From positions 62,001-126,000 of the forward strand of contig CAZUDI010000001.1 in assembly GCA_964618975.1 (NCBI GenBank): a DNA stretch of 64,000 bases, read 5' to 3'. Under the pieces are notes generated by a model that worked only from the letters and a program-made list of their open reading frames with translations, searched no databases and was not told the origin of the DNA. Made by a program: the position numbers and the translations under genes. Each line of letters begins with the position of its first letter. The first letter of the stretch is position 1. This DNA comes from CAZUDI01 sp964618975 (lineage in GTDB: Bacteria > Desulfobacterota > Desulfomonilia > UBA1062). Below, piece after piece: positions 1 to 8,087 of this stretch.

Positions 1-791
1 TCGCGCACGGCCGTCTGGATGATGGGGGCATCGATTTTACGGGTTCCCTTGAGGTAGGCGATCAGCAGCGCCCTCTCGCATACGGCGTTGATCCGTCGCG
101 GGAGTCCCGAGGAAAAGCCCATGATGCGCCTCAGGGCGCTACGGGTGAAGCGGATGTCGCCATGCGAGCCCGAAACCATGAGCCGATGCGCGATGTAGTC
201 CCGGGTCTCGTCTCTGCTCAGCGGCCCGATGGCATATCGCAGCACGATACGATCATTGATCTGTTTGAGGGAGGAGGACGCAAGCATCCCGGCAAGTTCG
301 GGTTGTCCCACCATGATGATCTGCAGCAGTTTTTCCTTCTCCGTCTCCAGATTCGAGAGCATGCGCACCTGCTCGAGGACGTGCGCGTCCATGTTCTGGC
401 ATTCGTCGATGATCAGCACAGCGTTGCCGCCTGTGAATTTGACCTCGAGCAGGAAGGCATTGAGCTCGTCGAGCAGGGCCTTCTTCGAGCTCAGTTCGGC
501 CTGCAGGCCGAACTCCTGGTTGATGGACTGGAGCAGTTCCAGGTCAGACAGGGAGGGGTTCAGGATCAGGGCTGTCTTGGTGTTGCTCCCCAGCATGCCG
601 AGAAGCGCCCGGCACAGGGTGGTCTTCCCGGTGCCCACCTCTCCGGTGACGAGCACGAAGCCCTTCTTCTGCTCGATCCCGTAGCGCAGATGTGAAAGGG
701 CCTCCTTGTGCACGTCGGAGAGGAAGAGGTACTGCGGATCCGGCGTCAGATTGAAGGGGTTTTCCTTGAGCCCGAAGTATCTCTCAAACAC
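1..791 (-). CDS. GspA/ExeA-family AAA ATPase of type II secretion, 3' end beyond the window
   Basis: Read leftwards from a GTG at 791 (SD-like GAGGACGAG just ahead) the frame is open to the window edge; about 263 codons are visible and the C-terminus is missing. The N-terminus KENPFNLTPDPQYL is the signature of the ExeA/GspA/MshM group. Walker A GEVGTGKTT lies near residue 50 and Walker B VLIIDECQN near 125, followed by the sensor region and a helical lid typical of AAA ATPases. In Aeromonas ExeA works with ExeB to insert the secretin multimer through peptidoglycan. Here it follows gspC by 26 bases on the same strand, so a role in secretion-pore assembly is likely. No C-terminal peptidoglycan-binding domain can be seen because of the truncation, so a pilus (MshM-like) role is the main alternative. 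Confidence 0.85.
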   Translation of the reverse strand, partial: MFERYFGLKENPFNLTPDPQYLFLSDVHKEALSHLRYGIEQKKGFVLVTGEVGTGKTTLCRALLGMLGSNTKTALILNPSLSDLELLQSINQEFGLQAELSSKKALLDELNAFLLEVKFTGGNAVLIIDECQNMDAHVLEQVRMLSNLETEKEKLLQIIMVGQPELAGMLASSSLKQINDRIVLRYAIGPLSRDETRDYIAHRLMVSGSHGDIRFTRSALRRIMGFSSGLPRRINAVCERALLIAYLKGTRKIDAPIIQTAVR

Positions 792-817
792 GGCGACTCG
801 TCCTCAAATTCACCTAG

Positions 818-1666
818 CTATTGCAGCGGAACCGTGAGATTGATGGATGAACCCCTGCGTTCCAGCTCCACCTCAACCGCGGTCTCGTTCTGCATCTCCT
901 GGTACAGCTTGAAGGCGTCCTCGGGCGTTCGGATGGGCTGCCCGTTGACCGCGCGGATGACATCCCCGGAGCGCACCCCGAGATCATAGATCATGGACTC
1001 CCTCTCCACATTGCTCACCCTGAATCCATAGGCCTCGCCACCCTTGAAATACGGTACCACCCGCGCCTTGCCGATATATTCGTCGAGGTTCTGCATGATA
1101 TTGCTCAACCCGGAAAGGTCCCCGGGCTCCGGACCGGACAGGGTCGGCGCACCGGGTGCGGCGGCCCTGGGTCGTGCAGCACTCGGGGTGGATCCCTTGG
1201 CCTCCTCCACGACGAGCATCTGCTCTTGCCCCCCTACATCCATGATGACCTTGTTGCGGTATATGGCCAGAAGTTCGGCCCCCTTGATGCGGTCGCCCAC
1301 CTGGTAGATCTCCTGCTGGCGCTTCTCCTCGATAATGGCCCGGGCGATCTCCTTGGAACCGGTAATGGTGCCCTTCAGGGTCAGGCCCATCTCGGCCAGC
1401 GGCCTGACGATGTCCTCCTCCACGGGGGCCCTGTCGCTCTTGGGTCCGCTGCGGGCCACCTTCAGAAGGTCGCGCTGCATGATCACGTCGTAGTAGCCCC
1501 TGGTCTTGGAGGCCTGTTTCTGGGTAGGGAGCGCCTGGGGGGCCGCGGCGGGCCGCGGCGGCTCGTAGAGTAGATGCCCGGCGATGGTTGTGATGATACC
1601 GGAAAGCACCCAGAGGGTCAGGGTCAGGATCCCGAGGTCGATCAACCACCTATACCGCCTGGGCAC
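818..1666 (-). CDS. gspC: Type II secretion system inner-membrane protein GspC
   Basis: This 282-residue protein starts with GTG, preceded by GAGGTGA. Layout: short cytoplasmic N-terminus, one membrane segment (about residues 10-33), a Pro/Ala-rich linker, the HR domain (about 60-150, GLTLKGTITG...VGDRIKGAELLAI), a second linker, and a C-terminal PDZ domain (about 190-282) with SGDVIRAVNGQPI. This is the full GspC architecture; the HR domain contacts the secretin GspD and the PDZ domain helps substrate selection. It is followed on the same strand by an ExeA-like ATPase, and further gsp genes probably lie to the left of the window. It is 143 bases downstream of the EF-G gene, with no clear promoter in the gap. 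Confidence 0.85.
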   Translation of the reverse strand: MPRRYRWLIDLGILTLTLWVLSGIITTIAGHLLYEPPRPAAAPQALPTQKQASKTRGYYDVIMQRDLLKVARSGPKSDRAPVEEDIVRPLAEMGLTLKGTITGSKEIARAIIEEKRQQEIYQVGDRIKGAELLAIYRNKVIMDVGGQEQMLVVEEAKGSTPSAARPRAAAPGAPTLSGPEPGDLSGLSNIMQNLDEYIGKARVVPYFKGGEAYGFRVSNVERESMIYDLGVRSGDVIRAVNGQPIRTPEDAFKLYQEMQNETAVEVELERRGSSINLTVPLQ

Positions 1667-1809
1667 GCTTCACCTCACCCTTCTTGTACATATGCATCTG
1701 ACGGACGCTTCCCTGTTCATAACCGCACCCTGCCGGTCAGCCGGTTGTCCGCTCGGGTCCTGCTCGGCACCTCTGACCTGCGCCCTTTTCTTCACTTGGC
1801 AGCCCCCCT

Positions 1810-3828
1810 TCATCGATTGTCGAACCCCGCAAAACGCATATTGAAGCTCCCCCTGCCCCTGGTCAGAGACCTGAGCTGCGTGGAATAGCCGAAGGTCTGT
1901 GACAGGGGTATAAAGGCCTTGACCGAGTGGTACTTACCCTTGATGGTCACACCCTCCACACTGGACTTGCGGGCACTCAGGTCCCCCACCACGTCGCCGA
2001 CGTGCTCCTCCGGCACAAGCGCATCCAGTTCCATGATGGGTTCAAGCCTGACCATCTCGGCCCGGCGCAGGGCATCATGCAGCGCCATCTGAGATGCGAT
2101 CTTGATTCCCTGCGGGGTGGTCTTGTCGTTGACGAGCAGCTTGCTCACCCGCACCGCGGTATCCACCACCTCGAATCCGAAGACCGGGTCGGCCAGGCAG
2201 GCCTCTTTCAGCCCCGCCAGCAGATTCTCACGCAACTCATCGACATTCCCGTCCGGCAATTCAAATACATTGCCCTCGCCGCGCTTGACGGGGGCCACAT
2301 TCACCACCACATGGCCGTGGTGCTCAACCTCGCCGATCTTTTTATCGAAAACCACCTCGGCCTGGGAGGCGTTTGAAACCGTGCTGCAGTAGAGGACCTG
2401 GGGTTTACCCACATTGATATCCACCCCATAGGTGGTACGAAAACGGTCCAGGGCGATCTCCAGATGCAGTTCGCCCATACCCTCGAGGATGACCTGACCC
2501 GTATCCGGGTCCTCCTCCACCTTGATGGTGGGGTCCTCCTCCATCATCTTGCGCATGGAGAGGGAGAGCCTTTCGGCCGCATCCGAGCTCTTGGGCTCGA
2601 TGGCCACCGCGATCACGGGCTTGAGCACGTCGATGGGTTCCAGGACGAGCTGCGCACCGTCCGTGGACAGGGTATCACCGGTAATGGCATCCTTCAGTCC
2701 CATCACAGCCACGAGGTCGCCGGCCGAGGCGCTCTCGATACGCTGCTTGTGGTGGGCGTGCATCTGGAAGATGCGCGAGATCTTCTCCTTGCTATCGCGG
2801 GTTGTATTGAAGACCTCCTGACCCACCGCGAGGGTTCCCGCGTAGATCCGCAGGTACACCAGCCGGCGGCCTTCGTCCATATAGACCTTGAATACATAGG
2901 CCACCAGGGGAGGCTCCGGGTTAGCCTCGATCATGACCTTCTCACCGGTGAGCTTGTCATGGCCGATCACGGGGTGCACCTCGTGGGGGGAGGGCAGGTA
3001 ATCGATGACGGCATCGATGAGTGGCTGAATGCCCTTGTTCTTGAGCGCCGAGCCGCAGAGCACCGGCACCACCTGATTGGCGATCGTGGCTCGCCGGATG
3101 GCGGTCCTGATATCCTCGGGGGCAATCTCCTCGGCCGCCAGATAACGCTCCATGATGGCGTCATCGTAATCCGCGAGGATCTCCAGCATGCGCTCCCTGG
3201 CCCGGTGTGCCTCTTCGCGGATGTCTTCCGGGAGGGGATGCACCTCGTATTCCATGCCCTGGCTGTCCCGTGACCATACCAGCAGTCGCATGCCGATCAG
3301 GTCCGCCACGGCCCTGAATTCGTCTCCCGCATAATACGGTATCTGCAGGGGCAGGGAGCGGACCTCGAGACGCTCGTCCATCTGGCTGAGCACGGAGGTG
3401 AAATCGGCCCCTATGCGGTCAAGTTTGTTAACGAAGGCCATCAGCGGAACCCTGTTCTTGCGCGCCTGGAGGCAAACGGTCTCGGTCTGGGCCTCAACCC
3501 CACCCACTGCACACAGGATCATAACCGCCCCGTCCAGGACCTTGAGACTGCGCTCCACCTCGATGGTGAAATCCACATGCCCCGGGGTATCGATGATATG
3601 AATCTCGTGATCGTTCCACTGGCAGGTAGTCACGGCCGAGGTGATGGTGATGCCCCGCTGCTGTTCCTGGGGCATCCAGTCCATGGTGGCCTGTCCATCA
3701 TGCACCTCGCCCATACGGTGGATCTTGCCGGTATAGAAGAGCACGCGTTCGGTGACCGTGGTCTTGCCCGCATCGATGTGCGCAACAAATCCGATATTCC
3801 GTACTCGTGAAAGTTTGCCTGGTTTCAT
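1810..3828 (-). CDS. fusA: Elongation factor G (stand-alone paralogue)
   Basis: This 672-residue translational GTPase carries all five G motifs: G1 AHIDAGKTT, G2 region RGITITSA, G3 DTPGH, G4 FVNKLD, G5 GSALK. Domains II-V follow, with the domain IV loop around GHVVVNVAPVKRG near residue 490. It is about 20-30 residues shorter than a typical EF-G. The gene is not beside rpsL, rpsG or tuf as a housekeeping fusA usually is, but lies 22 bases after murI on the same strand. Deltaproteobacteria and spirochaetes often carry two EF-Gs specialised for translocation and ribosome recycling; this could be one of that pair. Which function it has cannot be decided from sequence alone. The family assignment is secure. 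Confidence 0.9.
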   Translation of the reverse strand: MKPGKLSRVRNIGFVAHIDAGKTTVTERVLFYTGKIHRMGEVHDGQATMDWMPQEQQRGITITSAVTTCQWNDHEIHIIDTPGHVDFTIEVERSLKVLDGAVMILCAVGGVEAQTETVCLQARKNRVPLMAFVNKLDRIGADFTSVLSQMDERLEVRSLPLQIPYYAGDEFRAVADLIGMRLLVWSRDSQGMEYEVHPLPEDIREEAHRARERMLEILADYDDAIMERYLAAEEIAPEDIRTAIRRATIANQVVPVLCGSALKNKGIQPLIDAVIDYLPSPHEVHPVIGHDKLTGEKVMIEANPEPPLVAYVFKVYMDEGRRLVYLRIYAGTLAVGQEVFNTTRDSKEKISRIFQMHAHHKQRIESASAGDLVAVMGLKDAITGDTLSTDGAQLVLEPIDVLKPVIAVAIEPKSSDAAERLSLSMRKMMEEDPTIKVEEDPDTGQVILEGMGELHLEIALDRFRTTYGVDINVGKPQVLYCSTVSNASQAEVVFDKKIGEVEHHGHVVVNVAPVKRGEGNVFELPDGNVDELRENLLAGLKEACLADPVFGFEVVDTAVRVSKLLVNDKTTPQGIKIASQMALHDALRRAEMVRLEPIMELDALVPEEHVGDVVGDLSARKSSVEGVTIKGKYHSVKAFIPLSQTFGYSTQLRSLTRGRGSFNMRFAGFDNR

Positions 3829-3850
3829 GCATTCTTACCCGTTCGTGGCA

Positions 3851-4645
3851 TTATATCTCAAGATCGACCTCATATACATACTTCATTTCATGCCCGAGAA
3901 ACAGCTCCCCGAGCTCGATGAAGCGCGGTGCGGTGTCCGTCAGGTAATATAGCACATCCCCTTTCCCGGTGCATGCCCGATCTTGGCCGAACAACTGTGT
4001 AACCTCCAAGGCGGTTGACAGGGCCGAGTCCACGATCTCGACCTTCGGCCCCAGGACCGTGGACAGGGTGTCTTTCAGCAGAGGGTAGTGGGTGCAGCCC
4101 AGAAGCAGGGTATCGATTCCCACCTCCCTCAGGCCGGCCAGATAGCGCCGGGCAACCTCCTGCGTGATGGCATCCTCGCACCAGCCCTCTTCCACCAGGG
4201 GCACAAAGAGCGGACAGGCCTGCACAAAGACGTGTGCCTGCGGGACCAGTTCCGCCAACGCCCTTTCATAGGCCCGGCTGGCGATGGTCGAGGATGTGCC
4301 GATCACGCCGATACGCTTGCCCCCCCGGGCGGCGGCCGCCGCCCGGGCGCCGGCATGTACCACGCCCACCACCGGCAGTCCAAGCTGTTCGCGTAGCGCG
4401 CCTAGGGCATGGGCGCTGGCGGTATTGCAGGCCACCACGAGCAGATCGATGCCCTTGGAGACGAGGAATTCGGCGCATTGAAGGCTGTAACGCACGATGG
4501 TGCGCTGGGACTTGGTTCCATACGGCAGGCGGGCACAGTCGCCGAGATAGACCATATCCACCTCCGGCAGCTGCTGCTTGAGGTCGCGCAGCACCGTGAG
4601 CCCCCCGATCCCCGAGTCGAACACCCCGATCTTTTGATATTTCAT
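3851..4645 (-). CDS. murI: Glutamate racemase
   Basis: Interconverts L- and D-glutamate in the cytoplasm to supply D-Glu for peptidoglycan. The Asp/Glu racemase motifs are intact: DSGIGGLTV near the N-terminus, the first catalytic cysteine in VACNTASA (about residue 73) and the second in LGCTHYPLL (about 183). Length (264 residues) is normal. A TTG two codons upstream (4651) could also start the frame, but AGGGAA sits about 8 bases before the ATG at 4645, so that ATG is preferred. It is probably the first gene of a minus-strand unit murI-EF-G(-gspC-gspA); a promoter-like TTGACA...TAGACA lies just upstream. Confidence 0.95.
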   Translation of the reverse strand: MKYQKIGVFDSGIGGLTVLRDLKQQLPEVDMVYLGDCARLPYGTKSQRTIVRYSLQCAEFLVSKGIDLLVVACNTASAHALGALREQLGLPVVGVVHAGARAAAAARGGKRIGVIGTSSTIASRAYERALAELVPQAHVFVQACPLFVPLVEEGWCEDAITQEVARRYLAGLREVGIDTLLLGCTHYPLLKDTLSTVLGPKVEIVDSALSTALEVTQLFGQDRACTGKGDVLYYLTDTAPRFIELGELFLGHEMKYVYEVDLEI

Positions 4646-4671
4646 TGCCAATTCCCTGTAAGTTGACTATT

Positions 4672-4700
4672 TGTCTATGTTCTTTATGCGGTAGTGTCAA
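4672..4700 (-). promoter_or_regulatory. Probable sigma-70 promoter for murI/EF-G
   Basis: On the minus strand a perfect -35 TTGACA (4700-4695) is followed after 17 bases by TAGACA (4677-4672), three of six matches to the -10. The predicted transcript would start about 20 bases before the murI ATG. Strong -35, weak -10. Confidence 0.45.
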
Positions 4701-4785
4701 GGGTGGAGAATTATGCTGGATATTGATCGCTTAATTGCCGATAACGCACAACAGCACATTTTGAGGCAACCACAGGAGGAGCCAT

Positions 4786-6042
4786 ATGGACCATCGGATC
4801 GCCGTCGTCGGACTGGGTTACGTGGGTCTGCCCCTGGCCGCGGAATTCGGCCGGCGCTACCCCACTACGGGTTTTGATGTCAACCCCGTGCGCATCCGGG
4901 AACTCCGTCAGGGTTTCGACCGCACGGGCGAAATCGGGCCCCAAGAACTGGTCGCGGCGACGCACCTCTCTTTTTCGACCGAATTGGCCGATATCCACCC
5001 CTGCAACACCTATATCGTCACCGTGCCAACCCCCATCGACGCCTACAACCGGCCGGACCTGACCCTGCTGCTGCGGGCCAGCCGCACCGTGGGTGAGGCC
5101 CTTTCCCGGGGGGACATCGTCATCTACGAGTCCACGGTCTACCCGGGGGCCACGGAAGAGGAGTGCGTCCCCGTGCTGGAGGAGGCCTCCGGACTGAGCT
5201 TCAACCGGGATTTCTTCTGTGGCTACAGTCCGGAACGCATCAATCCCGGCGACCGGCAGCACCGCGTGGCGAACATCGTCAAGGTAACCTCAGGCTCCAC
5301 CCCTCAGACGGCCACCATCGTCGACGAACTCTACCGCTCCATCATCACGGCCGGGACGCACCTGGCGCCGTCCATCAAGGTAGCCGAGGCCGCCAAGGTC
5401 ATCGAGAACGCCCAGCGCGATATCAATATCGCCTTCACCAATGAGCTGGCCATGATCTTCCAGCGCATGGGCATCCGCACCCGGGACGTGCTGGAGGCCG
5501 CCGGGACCAAATGGAACTTTCTGCCCTTTTCCCCCGGCCTGGTGGGCGGGCACTGCATCGGGGTTGACCCCTACTACCTTACCCACAAGGCCGAAGGCCT
5601 CGGCTACATCCCCCAGATCATCCTGGCCGGCCGACGGCTCAACGACGGCATGGGGAGGTATGTGGCCACGCAGCTCGTCAAGATGCTGATCAAGAAGGCC
5701 CATCGCATAACCGACACGCGCGTGCTCGTGCTGGGGATCACCTTCAAGGAAAACTGCCCGGACATCAGGAACTCTAAGGTAATCGACATCGTCCGTCAGC
5801 TGGAGGACTTCGGCTGCACGGTGGACATCTTCGACCCGGTGGCCGACGCCGGCGACGTTAAGAGCGAATACGGCATCGAGCTTATTACAAACCAGGAGGG
5901 TCTGAAGGGCCCCTACGAGGGCATCATGGCAGCCGTGGCGCATACGCCGTTTCGCGCCCTTGACCTCAAGGCCTACAAGGCCCCGGGGTGCGTGGTCTAC
6001 GACGTCAAAAACCTCTTCCCGGATGCAGATGCCTATCTGTGA
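4786..6042 (+). CDS. tviB: UDP-N-acetylhexosamine 6-dehydrogenase, TviB/WbpO type
   Basis: Oxidises UDP-GlcNAc or UDP-GalNAc at C6 with NAD to the uronic acid, a precursor of surface polysaccharides. The 418 residues hold an N-terminal Rossmann fold (VVGLGYVGLPLA), the middle domain with GYSPERINPGD and KVAEAAKVIENAQRDINIA, catalytic Cys257 in GGHCIGVDPYYL, and the C-terminal UDP-binding domain with GITFKENCPDIRNSK. Those last motifs match the Vi-antigen TviB group closely rather than UDP-glucose dehydrogenase. A good SD (AGGAGG) precedes the ATG. It is divergent from murI and about 107 bases before the next gene, so it looks monocistronic. No glycosyltransferases are nearby, so the final polymer is unknown. 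Confidence 0.88.
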   Translation: MDHRIAVVGLGYVGLPLAAEFGRRYPTTGFDVNPVRIRELRQGFDRTGEIGPQELVAATHLSFSTELADIHPCNTYIVTVPTPIDAYNRPDLTLLLRASRTVGEALSRGDIVIYESTVYPGATEEECVPVLEEASGLSFNRDFFCGYSPERINPGDRQHRVANIVKVTSGSTPQTATIVDELYRSIITAGTHLAPSIKVAEAAKVIENAQRDINIAFTNELAMIFQRMGIRTRDVLEAAGTKWNFLPFSPGLVGGHCIGVDPYYLTHKAEGLGYIPQIILAGRRLNDGMGRYVATQLVKMLIKKAHRITDTRVLVLGITFKENCPDIRNSKVIDIVRQLEDFGCTVDIFDPVADAGDVKSEYGIELITNQEGLKGPYEGIMAAVAHTPFRALDLKAYKAPGCVVYDVKNLFPDADAYL

Positions 6043-6149
6043 AGGGTATCTATTCCACACCTCAAGGGACTCGCTGGCCCGAGGATCACGCCGCAGCCGG
6101 CCCCTTTGGGGCTTGATAATATGACGCAGATGTAGTCAGATATATCCTT

Positions 6150-6638
6150 ATGAAGACGATCGGGGTCCTTTCCGACACCCATCTCAAGGGGCCCAGCCTT
6201 GAGCTGGACGCGGTGGTCGGGCGTCATCTTACGGAGGTGGACCTCCTCGTGCATGCGGGCGACATGGTGCACCTTTCGGTGCTCGATAGCCTGTATGCCA
6301 CCGGCAAGGAGGTAATCGCTGTCAGCGGCAATATGGATCCCCCTGCGGTGCAGCAGGCCTTCCCCCTCAAACGCACCCTGGCCGTCGAAGGGCTCTCGCT
6401 GGGCATCATCCACGGGTGGGGCCCGCCGGCCGGGATTCGTGCGCGCATCCGCGAGGCCTTCGCCGGGGTGGATGCCATCATCTACGGACACACGCATGCG
6501 CCCTTCTGCGGCACCGAGGGGGGCGTATTCTTCTTCAACCCCGGTTCTGTGTGTGACTCGCGATTTACAAGCGCGAGGACCCTCGGTATAATAGTGATCG
6601 ACGGGAAAGACATACGGGGGGAAATCCGGAAGATATGA
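6150..6638 (+). CDS. YfcE/MJ0936-type metallophosphoesterase
   Basis: Calcineurin-like phosphodiesterase of 162 residues, the usual length of the small YfcE family. The metal ligands are in order: LSDTH (residues 7-11), HAGD, GNMD, IIHGWG and YGHTHAP. These proteins hydrolyse phosphodiesters in vitro with two metal ions; the natural substrate is generally unknown. There is no clear SD before the ATG, but TGATAAT lies about 30 bases upstream and may be a -10 element. Its last four bases (ATGA) overlap the start of the HIT gene, so the two are translationally coupled. Confidence 0.88.
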   Translation: MKTIGVLSDTHLKGPSLELDAVVGRHLTEVDLLVHAGDMVHLSVLDSLYATGKEVIAVSGNMDPPAVQQAFPLKRTLAVEGLSLGIIHGWGPPAGIRARIREAFAGVDAIIYGHTHAPFCGTEGGVFFFNPGSVCDSRFTSARTLGIIVIDGKDIRGEIRKI

Positions 6639-7111
6639 AAAACCTGTGGGCGCCCTGGAGGGCCGAATATATCCTGAGTCCCAAGAGCCAGCAGCAGGCC
6701 TGCCTCTTCTGCGAGGCCCCCGCCCGGGAGGACAGCCTCGTCATCAAGAAGGCGCCTCACTGTTTTGCCCTCATGAACCGCTTCCCCTACACTACTGGTC
6801 ATTGTCTGGTGGCACCCTACCGCCACCTGGCCGATCTCACGGACCTCGATGCCAACGAGTCCGGCGCGATGATGGAGCTCGTCAGGGAACTGATCGAGGC
6901 CATCCGCACGGCCATGCACCCGGACGGCTTCAATGTGGGCTGCAACCTCGGATCCGTGGCCGGGGCCGGGATCGAGGACCACCTCCACATCCACATCGTG
7001 CCGCGCTGGAAGGGCGACACGAACTTCATCCCCGTGATCTCAGAGGTGCACCTGATCTCGGAGCATCTGCTCAAGACCAGAGACAAGATCCGGGAGTCCC
7101 TGCCCGCATGA
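6635..7111 (+). CDS. HIT-family nucleotide hydrolase/phosphorylase
   Basis: The 158-residue protein carries the histidine-triad motif HLHIHIVPRW (His-x-His-x-His, about residue 112) and the preceding GCNLGSVAGAGIEDH, typical of the bacterial Ap4A-phosphorylase-like HIT subgroup. The N-terminus NLWAPWRAEYI and the pair CLFC are also characteristic of that subgroup. It probably cleaves dinucleoside polyphosphates or other nucleotidyl phosphates in the cytoplasm. Start and stop both sit in ATGA overlaps: with the phosphodiesterase upstream and with a 31-codon frame downstream that leads to lipA. Confidence 0.88.
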   Translation: MKNLWAPWRAEYILSPKSQQQACLFCEAPAREDSLVIKKAPHCFALMNRFPYTTGHCLVAPYRHLADLTDLDANESGAMMELVRELIEAIRTAMHPDGFNVGCNLGSVAGAGIEDHLHIHIVPRWKGDTNFIPVISEVHLISEHLLKTRDKIRESLPA

Positions 7112-7203
7112 ATGCCCGTTATCCGGCCCTCCTGGCCGTATCGTCAACCCAGCCGAAAAGCGCCGCCGTCTCGACTGCACTAGCTGGCACCCGGATGCCA
7201 TGA
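7108..7203 (+). CDS. 31-residue frame bridging the HIT gene and lipA (possible coupling ORF)
   Basis: A short frame begins in the ATGA that ends the HIT gene (7108-7111) and ends in the ATGA that starts lipA (7200-7203), so a ribosome could pass from one to the next without leaving the mRNA. The peptide starts MNARYPALLAV and matches nothing I know. lipA itself has no visible SD, which favours a coupling role. It may equally be chance in high-GC DNA; the peptide itself need not have a function. Confidence 0.3.
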   Translation: MNARYPALLAVSSTQPKSAAVSTALAGTRMP

Positions 7204-8087
7204 AGAACTCCCCCCGCCCCCCCGCCTGGATCAAGCGCAACGTGCGCCTTTCCCAGTTGCATGTCATGAAGGGGTGGCTCAGGCGTTCAACGCTGCACAC
7301 CATCTGCGAGGAGGCCCGCTGCCCCAACATAGGCGAATGCTTCGCGCGGCCCACGGCCACCTTCCTCATTATGGGAGACGTATGCACCCGGGACTGCCGA
7401 TTCTGTGCCGTGAGACACGGCCGGCCCAATCCTCTGGATCCCGCGGAGCCTTCACGCGTAGCCGAGGCGGCGCGCGAGCTTGGGCTCTCCCACGTGGTGG
7501 TCACCTCCCCCACGCGCGACGACCTGCCCGATCGAGGCGCTAAGGCCTTTGCCGCCACCATTCGTGCCCTGCGGCAGACCCTACCCGAGGCCTCCATCGA
7601 GGTGCTCACCCCGGACTTCGGTGGATGCCGCGACCTGCTCAGGGTCGTGCTGGAGGCCGCCCCGGACGTGTTCAATCACAACGTGGAGACGGTCTCGCGG
7701 CTGCAGCGCGAGATCCGGCCGAGTGCCGCGCTTGATCGCAGCCTGTCCCTGCTGGACCAGGCGCGGCGGAGTGCGCCTGAGGTGGTGGTAAAATCAGGCT
7801 TCATGGTGGGCCTTGGCGAGCAGGCCCGCGAGGTCGAGGAACTCCTCGGGGACCTGCAGCGCTCGGGGGTGGACATCGTCACCATCGGGCAGTATCTGCA
7901 GCCCGGGGCGGCCCAGGTCCCGGTTAAGACCTACTGGGAACGTGAGCAATTTGATGCCTGGGCCCATCTTGCGCAAAATCTCGGTATCCGCTATGCTGTG
8001 TGCGGCCCCCTGGTGCGCAGTTCCTACCGCGCCAAAGAGGCCCTGGACGCGATAAGAACTTCACGAGCAAAGGAGTGTTCGGAATGA
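7200..8087 (+). CDS. lipA: Lipoyl synthase
   Basis: Radical SAM enzyme that inserts two sulfurs into protein-bound octanoyl groups. Both [4Fe-4S] sites are visible: the auxiliary-cluster cysteines in CEEARCPNIGEC (residues about 33-44) and the radical SAM motif CTRDCRFC (about 63-70). The C-terminal GPLVRSSYRA supplies the conserved RSSY serine that ligates the auxiliary cluster. The length (295) is normal. No ATG, GTG or TTG start lies upstream in frame, so 7200 is the earliest start; there is no SD, see the bridging ORF. No lipB is adjacent. The stop overlaps the start of homoserine dehydrogenase (ATGA). Confidence 0.95.
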   Translation: MKNSPRPPAWIKRNVRLSQLHVMKGWLRRSTLHTICEEARCPNIGECFARPTATFLIMGDVCTRDCRFCAVRHGRPNPLDPAEPSRVAEAARELGLSHVVVTSPTRDDLPDRGAKAFAATIRALRQTLPEASIEVLTPDFGGCRDLLRVVLEAAPDVFNHNVETVSRLQREIRPSAALDRSLSLLDQARRSAPEVVVKSGFMVGLGEQAREVEELLGDLQRSGVDIVTIGQYLQPGAAQVPVKTYWEREQFDAWAHLAQNLGIRYAVCGPLVRSSYRAKEALDAIRTSRAKECSE

